Source of the DNA: Allodiplogaster sudhausi
Lineage: Eukaryota; Nematoda; Chromadorea; Rhabditida; Diplogasteridae
DNA: 64,000 nt
Assembly (NCBI GenBank): GCA_945643635.1
Contig: CALZFC010000020.1
Span: 3,998,501-4,062,500 of the forward strand
Reading direction: 5' to 3'
The position numbers were made by a program, and so were the translations under genes. The notes below the pieces were generated by a model. It was not told the origin of the DNA, did no database searches, and saw only the letters and a list, made by a program, of their open reading frames with translations. Of the stretch, positions 36,957 through 49,000 are shown in pieces; position 1 is the stretch's first letter, and each line of letters opens with the position of its first letter.

Positions 36957-37827
36957 ATGGATTCCTTAATCCCAGTAATTAATAAGCTTCAAGATGTATT
37001 TGCTGCAATTGGGACGAGAGAGTCCGAAATTCATCTTCCACAGATCGTCGTTGTTGGATCGCAGGTTTGCTATAATCTGCTTGCTCGTGTGGTTTTGTCA
37101 TATAACTTTCTATTTGAGAGCGCGGGAAAGAGTTCGGTTCTCGAGTCCGTGGTCGGCCGAGATTTCCTTCCTCGTGGCACTGGCATAGTCACAAGGAGGC
37201 CGCTTCTGCTTCAACTCACCTATGTTGGTCTCGATGACAAGGAAAGAAGGACTGTTGATGGAGGTTTCAAGGCTGTTCCTTTACTATCTCTTAAAACTAT
37301 TTCTGTCACTTTTGTGATAAAAAAAAGTCATGGAATTTTTGTTAAGGTTTCCTTGACGGGGACTGGGCTCGCTTCGAACACACCATGAAAGTCTTCACCG
37401 ACTTTAATGAAGTGCGTCGGGAGATTGAAGAGGAGACGGACAGGCTCACGGGCGATAATAAGGTTACAATGCTCATCAATGAATAATGATTAAAAGGATA
37501 TCCTCTAGGGCATCGCTGCTCTTCCCATCAGTTTGAAAATATTCTCGGACAAGGTCGTCAGCCTCAGTCTTATTGATCTCCCTGGAATTACAAAGGTTCC
37601 GGTCGGCGATCAGCTTTCTAATATCGAAGTGAGCTTTTGTGCATCTTCATTTTGATATGATAATAGCGTTCGAACGTATTTAGTTGAGTCTTTTTAGGAG
37701 CAAATTCGTGAAATGATTCTCGGCTACATTGTCAATCCTAACGTCATCATCTTGGCTGTTACTCCGGCCAAGAAGGACTTTGCAACTTCGGAGCCTCTCA
37801 AGCTGGCTCGAGATGTGGACCCTGATG
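36957..37827 (+). pseudogene. truncated dynamin-related protein copy (first five exons)
   Basis: The first five exons of the dynamin gene at 43190-47352 are duplicated here: [28 protein letters not shown] (P-loop), [27 protein letters not shown] with the DLPG switch, and [16 protein letters not shown]. Homology ends at 37872, so the TKLD (G4) motif, the stalk and the GED are missing. The reading frames are still open. The conserved Asn after TPA is lost ([11 protein letters not shown] here, [11 protein letters not shown] in the intact gene). Without G4 it cannot be a working GTPase. It retains a promoter copy and may be transcribed. Confidence 0.88.
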
Positions 37828-38649
37828 GTTTCTTTCTTGTGTACAGGCTAATATTTTTGCATTTCTTGTTGAAAACAGATGTTAAATAAAATGTTCAAAA
37901 GAAACAATGTGTGTTACAATTGAACTAAGTCTGAACAAAACAAAGTTTCGTCGGAGTGAATGGAGTATTTTGCTTGTTCGAAAATGCGAATTCCAGAGTC
38001 CATATGTGATTTTCTCCGTAAGATATTTTCATTGTACTTAAGAAATACAGAAATCGAATACAAAGCAATACAAAGTATTCATATCATGGGCTTCGAAAAT
38101 ATCATCTTTTAATAAAAATCGCTTGGAATAAATAGAATGGAATGATGGTTTTAGTGGACCATCCCGATCGACTTCACTGTCAGCTAAATAAAGAAAAAAG
38201 AAAATGTCTTTATTTTATTGTACCAAATCATGGCAACATCTGAAGTCTATGATTCTATCAAAATAAACTCTAACTTGAACATATACGCATCTCGTGGAAA
38301 CCTGCATATCTACATACATATGTATGAATGGTTGTAGATGGTCATGCTTGAGCGTTTTTTGCCTGTAATTATGTCACGCTAGTTTTGTGGATGAAGTCTG
38401 GAAAAAATATGAAAAAAAAATTTGAGAAATATTCGCGATCACATTCTGAAGAATAGACCTATCAACATGTTGAATATACATATTTATGCCACTAAAAACA
38501 AATCAAAGAAAAACAACGGAAACGGCAAACCGTCGCATTCATCATTATTTTGTAGCAAAATCTGAAGAATAGAACGTAGATAACGCAACATTCGATCTGC
38601 AAATAAACGCACTACGTATATAAGCTCATACGCCAGAAGTATATTTATT

Positions 38650-39345
38650 AAATATGTTTCAAAATTAAAAAAAAAATGAAAATATTCGTATCCTTGCTTC
38701 GCACAGTGTAAAATCCGAATGCAATTGCCATGAAGAGACAACGAAGAAGGGAAATAATTTCCCCGTTGATGGGAACAACAAAGGCGTCCAATAACGGAAG
38801 GTAGACGTCGACAAGAAAAGCTGAGAGGGCCATCATTGAAGGGAAGGGTCTCAAGTTGACTGAACTGCGGCACATTCTTCCTGCTGTATTGATTACCGGA
38901 ATTATACAAAAAACGTGCAAAATTGGAAGCTAACGAGATTACCATACGTCTGTAATGCATGATTTATAATATATTTCCATTAAATGATCTTGAGACAATA
39001 AAGCGTTACTAACATTTATTCATCGCATGAATGATAGTAAAGGAGAGACACGAACAACGGAAGAGGCAAAATTCAACTCCTGAAATGCAGAGATTCAGAG
39101 CATCATCCCAATAAAACTCACATACCTGAGAGTAGCATTTCGTGCGAGATAACGTATCCTTCAAACATGAGTATCACGAAGAGAGAAACATAGAAAGCTG
39201 CGCTGACGTTAGCTGAGACGTCCCATTCGTCCTGTAAGAAGCACAGTGTGTTGTGAAGCAAAGGCACAGCCAATGCCGCTCAACATCTTTCTATTTCGGG
39301 AGATACCAAATACTTCAAGAGTCTTGATGAGATCAGTCCAATAGC
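38650..39345 (-). CDS. possible exons of a multi-pass membrane protein (unrecognised)
   Basis: Three minus-strand segments look exonic. About 39345-39307 reads CFAIGLISSRLLKYL with AG and GT flanks. About 39231-39129 reads DEWDVSANVSAAFYVSLFVI followed by LMFEGYVISHEMLLS. About 38880-38700 is hydrophobic (FLVDVYLPLLDAFVVPINGE, then IISLLRCLFMAIAFGFYTV). The first two join in phase; the link to the third is uncertain. The gene may be broken at the rearrangement boundary near 37873. I do not recognise the family. It could instead be chance ORFs in intergenic DNA. Confidence 0.3.
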
Positions 39346-39918
39346 AAAGCAACTGCATTATGCTTCGTCGTTCGTCCCATCTTGGTGGTCCATGTGCTTT
39401 TCATTTGAATAAAAGCGGAGAAGGAATGAGGATGATGCCGTGTTGTTGGAGTAAGAAACATCCATCTATCAGCAAGGCACGGATTATAAGTCCACTCTGT
39501 TATTGCTTTCGCTCTCTTTCTCTCTCTCTCTTTTAATGACGAAAAAAAGGGATAATTCTTCAGCAGTTGTACAAGGCCGTTCAGACGTACAGTGTAATGG
39601 AACTCGTATGGGGATGCTACACACACTGGAAAATCCTTTGAACTAGAAATTGGCGGGAAAGTAAAAGAAAAAGTAAAATCTCATAATATGGAAAAAAAAT
39701 GATTATTTCCGAACGTTCCTTGCTTTTTTTGCTTTTAAGAGCTTACTATTAACCTAAATAAATTCTAACTTGAATGTAAATGCATCTCAGGGAGAGTTTT
39801 TGTTGTGGATGGTTATGCTTGGGCGTTATTTTGCCTATAATTACATATGTATGTTTGTCGTTATAGTCTTGGGGATGAAAATTTGTGGAACATTCCTGGC
39901 AAAATGATCAAGAAAGGA

Positions 39919-41041
39919 CAATCCCGAGGGAGAATCTATGAAAAATTCAGTTACAATTTCCACTTGTGTCCAGTTTCGTAACGCTGCTACATATACTTAT
40001 AAGTGCATAAATGGAACTGTACAGATATTAGAATCATATTCATAGTCCATTTTCTTCTCTATTTCTCTCTTTATTTTTCTTTTATCTTTCTCTTTCCCCC
40101 CTCGCTTCCTTTGCTTTGTCTTTAAATTTAAGAACGTGATATACAACAACTTTTATATAACATGTTTTGAAAAAATAGACGTTCCTAGGAATCGGATGTT
40201 GTCAGATCCTCACTATTAAAAAACGACAGACCACGGCGCAATTTTTTATTCCTTTAAAAAATTGATAGTAAAGTAAGTGGATTCTAACAAGCTTCTTATT
40301 CTTGGCTTCCTTGTCACTTCTTTTTTTTTATTTGTTGCTTTCTTGTCTTTGAAAAGAAATGTGATAACTTTGAGTGTCGTCGCCTAGGGCAACCCTGAGA
40401 TGAGATGAAGATGAGTAGTGGGTGGAGCTTTTCCTGCGAGAGAAGAGACAGACAGAGATATAGAGAGAGACAGAGGGAGAGAGAGAGCGAGAGAGAGAGA
40501 GAGAGAGAGAAAGGAAGTGACTGTGAGAAAGGGAGCTAGATGGTGTTGTGGGAGTGAGACAGAAGGAAGCCCCTTTAGTACCAAAGTCATTTTTCATCTC
40601 GCTTACTTGTCCCTCTTCAAGCCTTTTCAGGCTTCTTCAATAGCGAGGATCTGACACATCCGATTCCTGAGAACGCCTCTGCGGTCTTCCGAAAAAAGAC
40701 CTCTGCGAAGATTCTTTCTAGTTCACTTTTTCAATATGCATATATTATACAAAAAAGTTGTCGTATATCACGTTTTTAAATTATGAAGACAGAGCTAACG
40801 ATGCGAGAGAGATGGTATTAGTGGAAGACAAAGAGAATTGAAAAAGGGAGAAAAATAAAGAGAGAAATAGAGAAGAAAATAGGCTACTATATACATATGT
40901 ATGTATGTATGTAGTATATATATGGACGATTCTAATGTAAATGCATATTCCATTTATGTACCTAGCAGCGTTACGAATTGGACCAAGCGGAAAATGTGAC
41001 TGAGATTTTCATAGATTCTCCCTTGGGATTCTCCTTCATTC
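39919..41041. repeat. 1.1-kb imperfect foldback (hairpin) element
   Basis: The left arm (about 39919-40222) matches the reverse complement of the right arm (about 40635-41041). Matching words include GGGAGAATCTATGAAAA, CGTAACGCTGCTA, TCTCTATTTCTCTCTTTATT, ACGTGATATAC and GTGAGGATCTGACA. The arms have diverged by substitutions and indels, so the insertion is old. The loop (40223-40634) includes a GA tract at 40440-40512. No transposase ORF and no clear target-site duplication are seen. Confidence 0.75.
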
Positions 41042-41342
41042 AATAATAAATGTTTTATCTAACTCGGGAAGCCAAACTGCTGATGAGCATCACGGTGATT
41101 GAATCTCACGCTCCTTCTCTATATGGCATTCTTTTCTCGCTCTGTATCTGGATCTCTTTTGAAGATTTCCAGCTGATGAGGTCATAGAGTTATTACATTT
41201 GTACATTCGCGATTTTAGACTGATGATACATATGTTGAGTTCTCTCAACTACGTATGCTGGTGTACATACATACGTTCATAGACGAAGAACTGGCGCGAA
41301 GTTTAAATTTGCATTTTAAAGAGTCTTTGATCTTTGAAAGAG

Positions 41343-41920
41343 ATGCTCCGCTGGCTCGCCGAAGTGGCACTCGGCCAGAGCCCGGAGACCGAAGCGGGCG
41401 ACGACGATTCGTGCATGAGGGAACTCGTCATGGGAGAGGTCGAGGCGGCCGTCTACGAGTTCGAATGCCAACAGGTAGGAGACTCGTGTTCTCTCTCTAT
41501 CTCTCTCATGTACTTTCTCTTTATTCTTTCCTCTCTGTATTTCTTATTCTTCTCTCGTTCTCTCTCTCTCTCCCTTTCTCACACACACTCTCTCTCTCGC
41601 TCTCTCGCCATAACTTGTTAAATAGAAGTTGCTCTCCCAACAGGAGCATGAGAAGGAGAAGGAAGTGGAAGCCCGCCGGATTCCCGACTACACTTGGCTC
41701 GTGTCAGACACCAAGCAGAAGCATCTCAAATTCCTGACAAACGAGGCAGGGAAATGATTTTGTCATTCTAATATTCACTACGTTCTTCAATGAATTTTGA
41801 AGAGCTACATAGTAATTTTTTTACACAGCAGAAAATGTTTCAGGAGCGGGCTCGAATCGAGCGAGCAAGCGAGAAGGTTCGGAGAGAGGTGAGTGAAAGT
41901 TCATGACATCAGAGCTCATG

Positions 41921-41951
<31 letters not shown>

Positions 41952-42560
41952 CTTTCTCTCTCTCTCTCTAACTCTTTCACTCTCCATTGCTCTGTCAGTC
42001 TCTCAACCTCTCTTTCTTCTAATTTCTCTCCTCCTCTCCATCGTTCGTTCTCCTGATCAGGAGTGGTCAGTTGTCATGAATGGCTGGAATGCGCGACGAA
42101 CTAAACAAGAGGAAGGCGGTGAAGACGTGGAGTTCTCTCGCCACTCCATCATCTCTGCCTTTGTCAATGCCATCGAAGATGTTAGATCTACCTTTCTCCT
42201 TTTCAGCTGCTAACTAACAAGAACTCGACTCTTACTCTATCGTCTCTCCGTTTCCTTCTTACGTATTGCATATCTCTATTCCATTCTCTCTCCCTTCCCT
42301 CTTTCCAGACCATCTCGAGCCGTAAGCCGCCGGCCCCGCCGGAGTCTTCAGTGGCTGAGAGATTTACGCGATATCTTCGATCTCAGTCCAGCATGAGCCA
42401 GGCAAGGGAACCATCGCCACCTTTTTTATCCTCTCTAACACCGATTATCTCCATAGTTAATCTTCGCTGATTGCAGACAAGTGATGTAGGTTCTCCCCGA
42501 GGTGCCCCGCCGGACTCTGCTCGCTCTCTTGGAGACATTCGACTTCACTCCATAGTCTAG
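41343..42560 (+). CDS. RD3-domain protein homologue
   Basis: Six phase-0 exons (41343-41474, 41644-41745, 41844-41888, 42061-42180, 42309-42401, 42477-42560) give 191 residues, close to vertebrate RD3. The first half fits the RD3 domain: a helix ending in EFECQQ, then IPDYTWLVSDTKQKHLKFL and LTNEERARIERASEKV, aligning with the family's YSWLAS and LSPIERLQLEDVCVKI. The second half is Ser/Pro-rich. In vertebrates RD3 binds and restrains retinal guanylate cyclase; what the invertebrate protein does is not known from the sequence. Introns 2 and 5 appear to use GC donors (ACGAG/GCAGGG and GCCAG/GCAAGG) with normal AG acceptors, since all exons then join in phase. The RD3 family call is moderate. 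Confidence 0.65.
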
Positions 42561-42614
42561 GCAGCCAGTTCTTTCAACTTCTCCGGTTCCTTCTTCTTTG
42601 TCTCATAACAACAT

Positions 42615-42620
42615 AATAAA
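42615..42620 (+). promoter_or_regulatory. polyadenylation signal AATAAA of the RD3-like gene
   Basis: Canonical AATAAA 55 bp after the stop codon at 42560, followed within 30 bp by GT-rich sequence (TGTTGTGT). Confidence 0.6.
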
Positions 42621-42944
42621 TGTTTCCGGTTCAAAAGTGCCAATGTTGTGTCCACTGTATACAATATATGCAGAAGCATTATTTAATTCTTAAAATATCA
42701 AAACACTTAAAGACTATATTTCATCATGAAAGCTATTTCACAACGAGCAAAATACCCTAATTCGGACGGCAGCTAAATGTTCCAACTGTAAGACTTCGCA
42801 TGCATGCATAATACAAATGGCATCAGTGGCAAACAATCAGCATTCTTCGGTGAAAAGAGAGAATAAGAAATCGCTGAGGAGCAAATACACATGGCGATGA
42901 CTGAGAATATATAGAATAATTACAAACGAAATTCATAGAGAGAG

Positions 42945-42945
42945 G

Positions 42946-42984
<39 letters not shown>

Positions 42985-43027
42985 GGGGACAGAGAGAGAG
43001 AGAGAGAGGGCTGAGAGAGAGAGAGAG

Positions 43028-43060
<33 letters not shown>
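42945..43060 (+). repeat. (GA)n microsatellite downstream of the dynamin gene
   Basis: About 115 bp of GA repeat with GGGG and GGGC interruptions, between the convergent RD3-like and dynamin genes. Confidence 0.92.
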
Positions 43061-43063
<3 letters not shown>

Positions 43064-43189
43064 AGATTGCATTGCAAAACTATGCAATGAGTTGAGCACA
43101 GAACGAGGTGGAGAACACGGGAATAAAAGAGAGAACTCCATGGCTCGTATAAGATCGTCATGAAAAGGAGCAAGGAATATTGAATGTCG

Positions 43190-44288
43190 TTACCACACAT
43201 GAGTCTCTCGGACTTCGCTGATGATCAGTTGAGATTGGTTCAGGGCCTGAAAGGGGAGAGAGAGACAGTGCGGACAACTCATAATATCATGGCAAGAAGA
43301 AAATAAAAAGTTCACAGAATCGATGAACATACGATACAATACCTCAACTCTTTCGGCCAACTCTTGTCTCTGCTGTGCCATGGCAGCTGATTCGGAGAGG
43401 AGATCGTCGAGGAGATCGGGCTTGTAGAGATGGCGTACCAGTTCGCTCTGCAGCGTTTCCTGCAAGTACTCTCCTTTAATATGCAAAAAAAATTGCGAAT
43501 TCTTACAAAGACATGTTTTTTTTTACGTACGTCTTTAATGTCATTAACTTACGTTGTAACAAAAACAAAAGAATAATTGAGAATATGTTTCTGGAGCAGA
43601 CAACATCGTCTACTGATTCTTGCCTGCCCCCATGATTCCCTTCCTTACATGGGAGAGAATTCTCCTATAGCCACAAAAGCGTAAGAATCGCCGTAATGAT
43701 TGAACTGGCCTGAACATGGTTGACGAGGCAGTGCATGATCGCCTTCGGCACGGTGTCAAGTATGTTCTTACGAACAATCGTGAAGTAACTGCGGATCAAT
43801 CGCTCTAAACATTTCCATTTCCAAGTCCTCTTATTTCTCGGAAGAAAGTGAAGCAATTGAATGAATTACTACTTGAAACATGAATTAGTATTTGAAACAT
43901 ACGAATGATATCACAGTCCCGTTTTTCCCTCGTTGTCAATTGGCGCGGCTGATGTTCGGGCACTTCTGACAGCAGATTCACTTGTGGAGTCGCTTAACGA
44001 GATTTTTCTTCGGGGAATTATAATGATCTTTTTAATTAATATGTCACGAAAAGAAAGACAAACCTGAATCGGTGGCGTTGCTCTTCGCGGATGCTCCGAA
44101 GAAGTTGAAGGGGAAGACACTCGGGGTCAACTCTCCATTCTGACTGATCGAAGACACAGAAACCACTGGATGCCCCTGCAAGGTCTTAGATATTATATTA
44201 AAAGAGCAAAAGAGGAAATGCTGAAAATGAACACAAACGGAAGGAGTAACGAGAATCCGGATTGAGATGAGGAACGAGAGCAACATCT

Positions 44289-44322
<34 letters not shown>

Positions 44323-47300
44323 GTGCGAGAGGAGAGCACTGAGACCGACCTTCCCAACAGACGACGCCCTTTGCATCTCTGGCTGCCCGTTCCGCTTGTC
44401 CTCTCTCCGACTCTCCCTTTCGCTCACAACAACATGATCCTTGAGAAGGGCCACCAGATTGGCATCTGTGAATTCGGGATGCTTCGTATTGATGTACGCC
44501 AGTTCGATCGCCACCAGATTCTCCACCTCAAACAGACGAATATAAGATGGTAACGAGAATACACTTTAATTGGGACGAATAATATTCTAGTAGCAGATAG
44601 AATATTACTTACAACTAGTTCAAAGCTCTGAATTACAAAAACGAACTCATAATAAATGAAAAAAATAAGCGTCTTCCCTCTGAGCAGGACTTAAAACAAA
44701 TAGAACACACAATATAGAGAAAGATGACTGTACCAAATCATAAGTCGGCTTCAGGCGGCTCTTCAGAACGCTGCTAACGATTTCGCTGATACGGTCGTAG
44801 AGTTTCGGGAACCGCATCATTTCTTGCTGTAACCAACCATTTATCTGCATTGCCAAATTCTATTTGAAACTTATAACCCATCATTTCTAGCTCACAAGCT
44901 ATTCCAGATTAACAGAGAAAGGAGGAATAAGGAAAGACGAAGAAGAATATATTTAGATGGAATGAAATATTGATGTCAGCTAGTATAAAATCACTTTAAA
45001 AACATTTCCCGATCATCAAAGGCAAGTGAATTGGAGAGAACATAGAAAGCGCCAACTGACTTGTATGGCGAGGCCGCAGTGCTGAACAATGCGCTGCATC
45101 TCCTCGTGGACGAGTTCAATGCAGCGCAAACTTGGCTCTTCCAGACGATGGATCTGTCGCTTCACCAGCAACTCGAAGGAGACTTCGGGCACGAAAAGGG
45201 CAGGGCGAGTTCCCTGTTGGCGGGAAAGGGTTAATTCTACCCTGCTCATCTGCATACATGTTTAAATACTGAAAGAGGCAGTTAGTCCATGTCTTACGAC
45301 TCATTTAAAACCACTTACAGTAGCATTCCGAATAGCAGTCAAAATGTCGATCGGAGAGAGATTTCCTATGGGATCAATGGCTTCGAGTGTTCCACGGAAA
45401 GTTTCATGGAAAATGTAGCAGATTCGCGCGCCGCCACATCTTCAAAGCAACACTTTCATACTTCTTCTTTAACACTTTCAAACACGTCCCCCTTCTCGCT
45501 CAATTGCAGTCCTTTTCCCTCTTCCTTTCATCATTTCTAACTACTTACAACTCTGTCGTCTCAATATTCCTCGATGTTCCTTCAATAGTCGACGTGTATG
45601 CAGTGGCAAAGCGAGTTATTATCTGGAGGAGAGTGCGGCTCTTGTCCTCCACCTAAAAGCAGCGAGATTTAGTATGCAGCAAAAGTCAAAGGTCAAAATA
45701 TGCACAAGAGTAACAAATGTGCTGCTTGAACGTGGTAAGCGTTGACGAACCGGTTCGCCGTAAGAGGCGAGAAGAGATTGGTACTGCGCGTGGTACATCG
45801 TAACGCGGTTCTTCAGAGTCGGCAGGCAGTCGCGGATGTGTTGCATTAGCAGCTAAACAACAACATCTTAAAGAAGAGCCTTTCTTTGATGGAAAAGAAT
45901 CAATGCTGCCATGAAGATGATTCATACTGTTATCGTCTCCCAGAGAAGAAAATAAACTTGACTAACTCTTGACGCACGAACATCCTTTTTGGATTTGGTA
46001 ACCAGCAACATTTTAAAATACCAACTTTCTCGGGTCAATAATGCAATTAATGACCCGATTGAGAGTTTTCGCGAGGTAGGCAGTCCCGTTTCGTGATGCA
46101 AGAGTCGGATACTTCCTTTGAAGGAAGGCGAGCTCGTCCTTCACAGCGTCCTCTATGCTCTTGTTCTTCTGGATATCCGCCTGAATGAAAAGAGTTATGA
46201 TTCACTGAAGAATGTGCAACTAGACTCCTTTTTTTTAAAATTCAAAAATAATAGCTTATGTTTGGAAGGAAACCTGAGATCGGTTGACAACTCCAATGAT
46301 GCCGAGTTTGACAGGAATAACCCGTCCCACAAGAACTTCCATAGCATCCGTGCCATGGTCCATTAGATCAAGTTTCGTAAGAACGGCCAACGTACGTCTG
46401 CCTGAGAAATCAAAGAAATATCATCAGCAACAAGAAATGCAAAAATATTAGCCTGTACACAAGAAAGAAACCATCAGGGTCCACATCTCGAGCCAGCTTG
46501 AGAGGCTCCGAAGTTGCAAAGTCCTGATTGGCCGGAGTAACAGCCAAGATGATGACGTTAGGGTTGACAATGTAGCCGAGAATCATTTCACGAATTTGCT
46601 CCTAAAAAGACTCAACTAAATACGTTCGAAAGCTATTATCATATCAAAATGAAGATGCACAAAAGCTCACTTCGATATTAGAAGGCTGATCGCCGACCGG
46701 AACCTTTGTAATTCCAGGGAGATCAATAAGACTGAGGCTGACGACCTTGTCCGAGAATATTTTCAAACTGATGGGAAGAGCAGCGATGCCCTAGAGGATA
46801 TCCTTTTAATCATTATTCGTTGATGCGTCACGATGAGCAGTGTAACCTTATTATCGCCCGTGAGCCTGTCCGTCTCCTCTTCAATCTCCCGACGCACTTC
46901 ATTAAAGTCGGTGAAGACTTTCTTTGTGTGTTCGAAGCGAGCCCAGTCCCCGTCAAGGAAACCTTAACAAAAATTCCATGACTTTTTTTTATCTCACAAG
47001 TGATAGAAATAGTTTTACGAGATAGTAAAGGAACAGCCTTGAAACCTCCATCAACAGTCCTTGTTTCCTTGTCATCGAGACCAACATAGGTGAGTTGAAG
47101 CAGAAGCGGCCTCCTTGTGACTATGCCAGTGCCACGAGGAAGGAAATCTCGGCCGACCACGGACTCGAGAACCGAACTCTTTCCCGCGCTCTCAAATAGA
47201 AAGTTATATGACAAAACCACATGAGCAAGCAGATTATAGCAAACCTGCGATCCAACAACGACGATCTGTGGAAGATGAATTTCGGACTCTCTCGTCCCAA

Positions 47301-47352
47301 TTGCAGCAAATACATCTTGAAGCTTATTAATTACTGGGATTAAGGAATCCAT
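43190..47352 (-). CDS. DNM1L: dynamin-related protein (Drp1/DNM1L type), full length
   Basis: Exons on the minus strand, from ATG at 47352 to the stop at 43190, give a roughly 700-residue Drp1-like GTPase. The G1 motif GSQSAGKS is split by intron 1 (exon 1 47352-47245). G2 lies in [12 protein letters not shown]3 is DLPG and G4 is TKLD in [18 protein letters not shown]. Middle/stalk exons include RIGFI-type sequences around 45840-45750 and 45250-45060 ([20 protein letters not shown]). [19 protein letters not shown] starts near 44525. A Ser-rich variable loop spans about 44450-44060. The GED is at 43850-43190 ([34 protein letters not shown]). Drp1 assembles on mitochondria and peroxisomes and constricts them. 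There is no PH domain or proline-rich tail, which separates it from endocytic dynamins. The first five exons are duplicated, inverted, at 36957-37827. Confidence 0.93.
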
Positions 47353-47933
47353 CTGAAAAAAAGCTTCTTGAATAAACAGCTTCCAGCAAACAAAGGGAAA
47401 TAATAACCGCCCAATTCATCTTATTTATTTACGGCAATAGTAAAACGCGTATGGCGAGTGGTGATATAGCCATGTAGTACATGAATACATAACTAGGTAC
47501 AATGAGGAGTGGAGGTGAACGCATAGAAGAACATTCGCCTGATCTACTATGGGGAGATCAAAACAGAGTTATCAAACCCGACAACCTATGGAGAAATTAA
47601 AAAAAAAACTTATGAAACTTATACGCCAGAACGAATTTAGGTGTATGAAATTTAGTGCTCTTTCCTCTGTATTAAATTAAATTCGTAAATCACAGAAACA
47701 CCATTTCTTACCCTGGAAGCGCGGATTAATTAAGAAATATCGTTTTCACAAGCGAGCGATGCTTTTTCCGTTTGCACCGTGGTATTCAATATCAAATGAT
47801 AGATAGTGTCTGTAATCTTGAATCTAGAACGACTGCAACCTCATTGAAAGGCTGAAAATCTTGTTTAGGAATAGTCCACGGAGTCCACAACTCGTAATCT
47901 TGTCACATCTTAAATAAAGGCCTAAGAAGAAAG
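47353..47933. promoter_or_regulatory. bidirectional promoter region (right copy)
   Basis: About 580 bp between the intact dynamin start (47352, minus) and the truncated DCAF1 copy's start (47934, plus). Compared with the left copy it lacks roughly 150 bp next to the DCAF1 ATG, including the acceptor-like TTTTTCAG found there. The truncated DCAF1 transcript may therefore be differently spliced or not made. Confidence 0.5.
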
Positions 47934-49000
47934 ATGGACGATCTTGACATGGACGCGATGCCTCCGAGCACTCGGAGCACTTTCGGGCGGACAGTAATCT
48001 CCAGCGAGTTGCCCTCCCAGTCGGTCGCCTTCAATGAACTTCAAGAGACTCTCGCTGCATGGGAGACGGACAATATGCTTCCGTCTTTTGAGCCAATTCA
48101 AACTCTCGACAAGTTAGTCTTTTTCATTTCTTAACTATCATATTGTCTTTGATTCAAGTCTTTGTTTCTTTTTTTCGGATTAGATATATTATTGTTCTTT
48201 TTTAAACTTACCTTCAACGAAAGCATTTTGTTTAAGTAATGAAATACGGATTCCATTTTTAACCAAGTACAATATGGCCATTAACATGTTCACGCCTTTG
48301 CAGGCTCTCATCCTTGCTAGAGAGTGCCCACGAGCAATTCCTGCAGCAGGATCCGGATCCTCTAGACGATCGGCATCCTCACCACACTCATCCCTACTCC
48401 GTCTATGGACTTCTGCTCGAGAATCTGCTTCGTGACAAGGACTTCATGGCGAGGGTTGGACAGAGATTATTCACGATTAAAAATGTTTTTTGATAGACTG
48501 TTTTGCTAATTGCCCTGTTTCTATGGTGATCAGAGATTGTTAATAAAGTGTGGTTCTGCCATGTATTCCTTAAATAACCGTCCATAATGTTCATATAGTT
48601 TCCTTTGTTAACTTACAGCTTGCCAACTTGTATCTGCTGGCTCGAGACAACATTCCGTTGAATGTTTCTGCGGCTCGTCTCCTTCTCAACGCGATTCCTG
48701 CCATTGACGCATTGGCCGTCTTCAGTGTACGTTTATGTCGATCATTTCATTTACTAAATAGCCCATATTTATACTTAGTACTGTTTGATTTTTTTATAAT
48801 AAAGTATGCTTTGCATGTTTATTATTATTATTGGTTTATTTCTTTTTACTTTTGATACTAAACTGGTTCCAGGACCCAGAAGAACTGGGTCCGCAATTGT
48901 ATCGCTGGGCACTTGGCAGCTCATCCTCTCTGTTGCAAGCGTATTCCGTAGGTCTCCTTGCTGCTGCAATGGAAGTGCCCGAGATGACCAGCAAATTCAA
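47934..49000 (+). pseudogene. truncated DCAF1 copy (first four exons)
   Basis: Starts ATG 47934 (MDDLDMDAMPPSTRSTFG) and repeats DCAF1 exons 1-4, ending SKFK at about 49000, with donor and acceptor sites kept. Differences from the intact gene are mostly substitutions (LLLENLL for LLLKNLL, LLNAIPA for LLNTIPA, EELGPQL for EELVPQL), and frames stay open. Homology stops at 49087, so the LisH, WD40 and acidic regions are absent. At most it could encode about 160 residues of the N-terminal armadillo-like part plus read-through. Confidence 0.88.

Larger units (their letters stand above)
35070..37872 (+). repeat. left arm of large inverted duplication (DCAF1/dynamin promoter block)
   Basis: This block is the reverse-complement counterpart of 46428-49087, with point differences and a deletion in the right arm corresponding to about 36240-36410. 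Homology stops inside a DCAF1 intron at about 35070 and inside a dynamin intron at about 37872. It contains the first four DCAF1 exons (intact gene continues left), the shared promoter, and the first five dynamin exons (gene truncated). Confidence 0.92.
37873..41342. other. repeat-rich interval inside the inverted segment
   Basis: Apart from the possible exons at 38650-39345, no gene is supported. A dispersed repeat of about 150 bp occurs at 38262-38440 and again at 39755-39930 (shared words include ATGCTTG[A/G]GCGTT and TTTGCCT[G/A]TAATTA). A foldback lies at 39919-41041. Confidence 0.5.
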
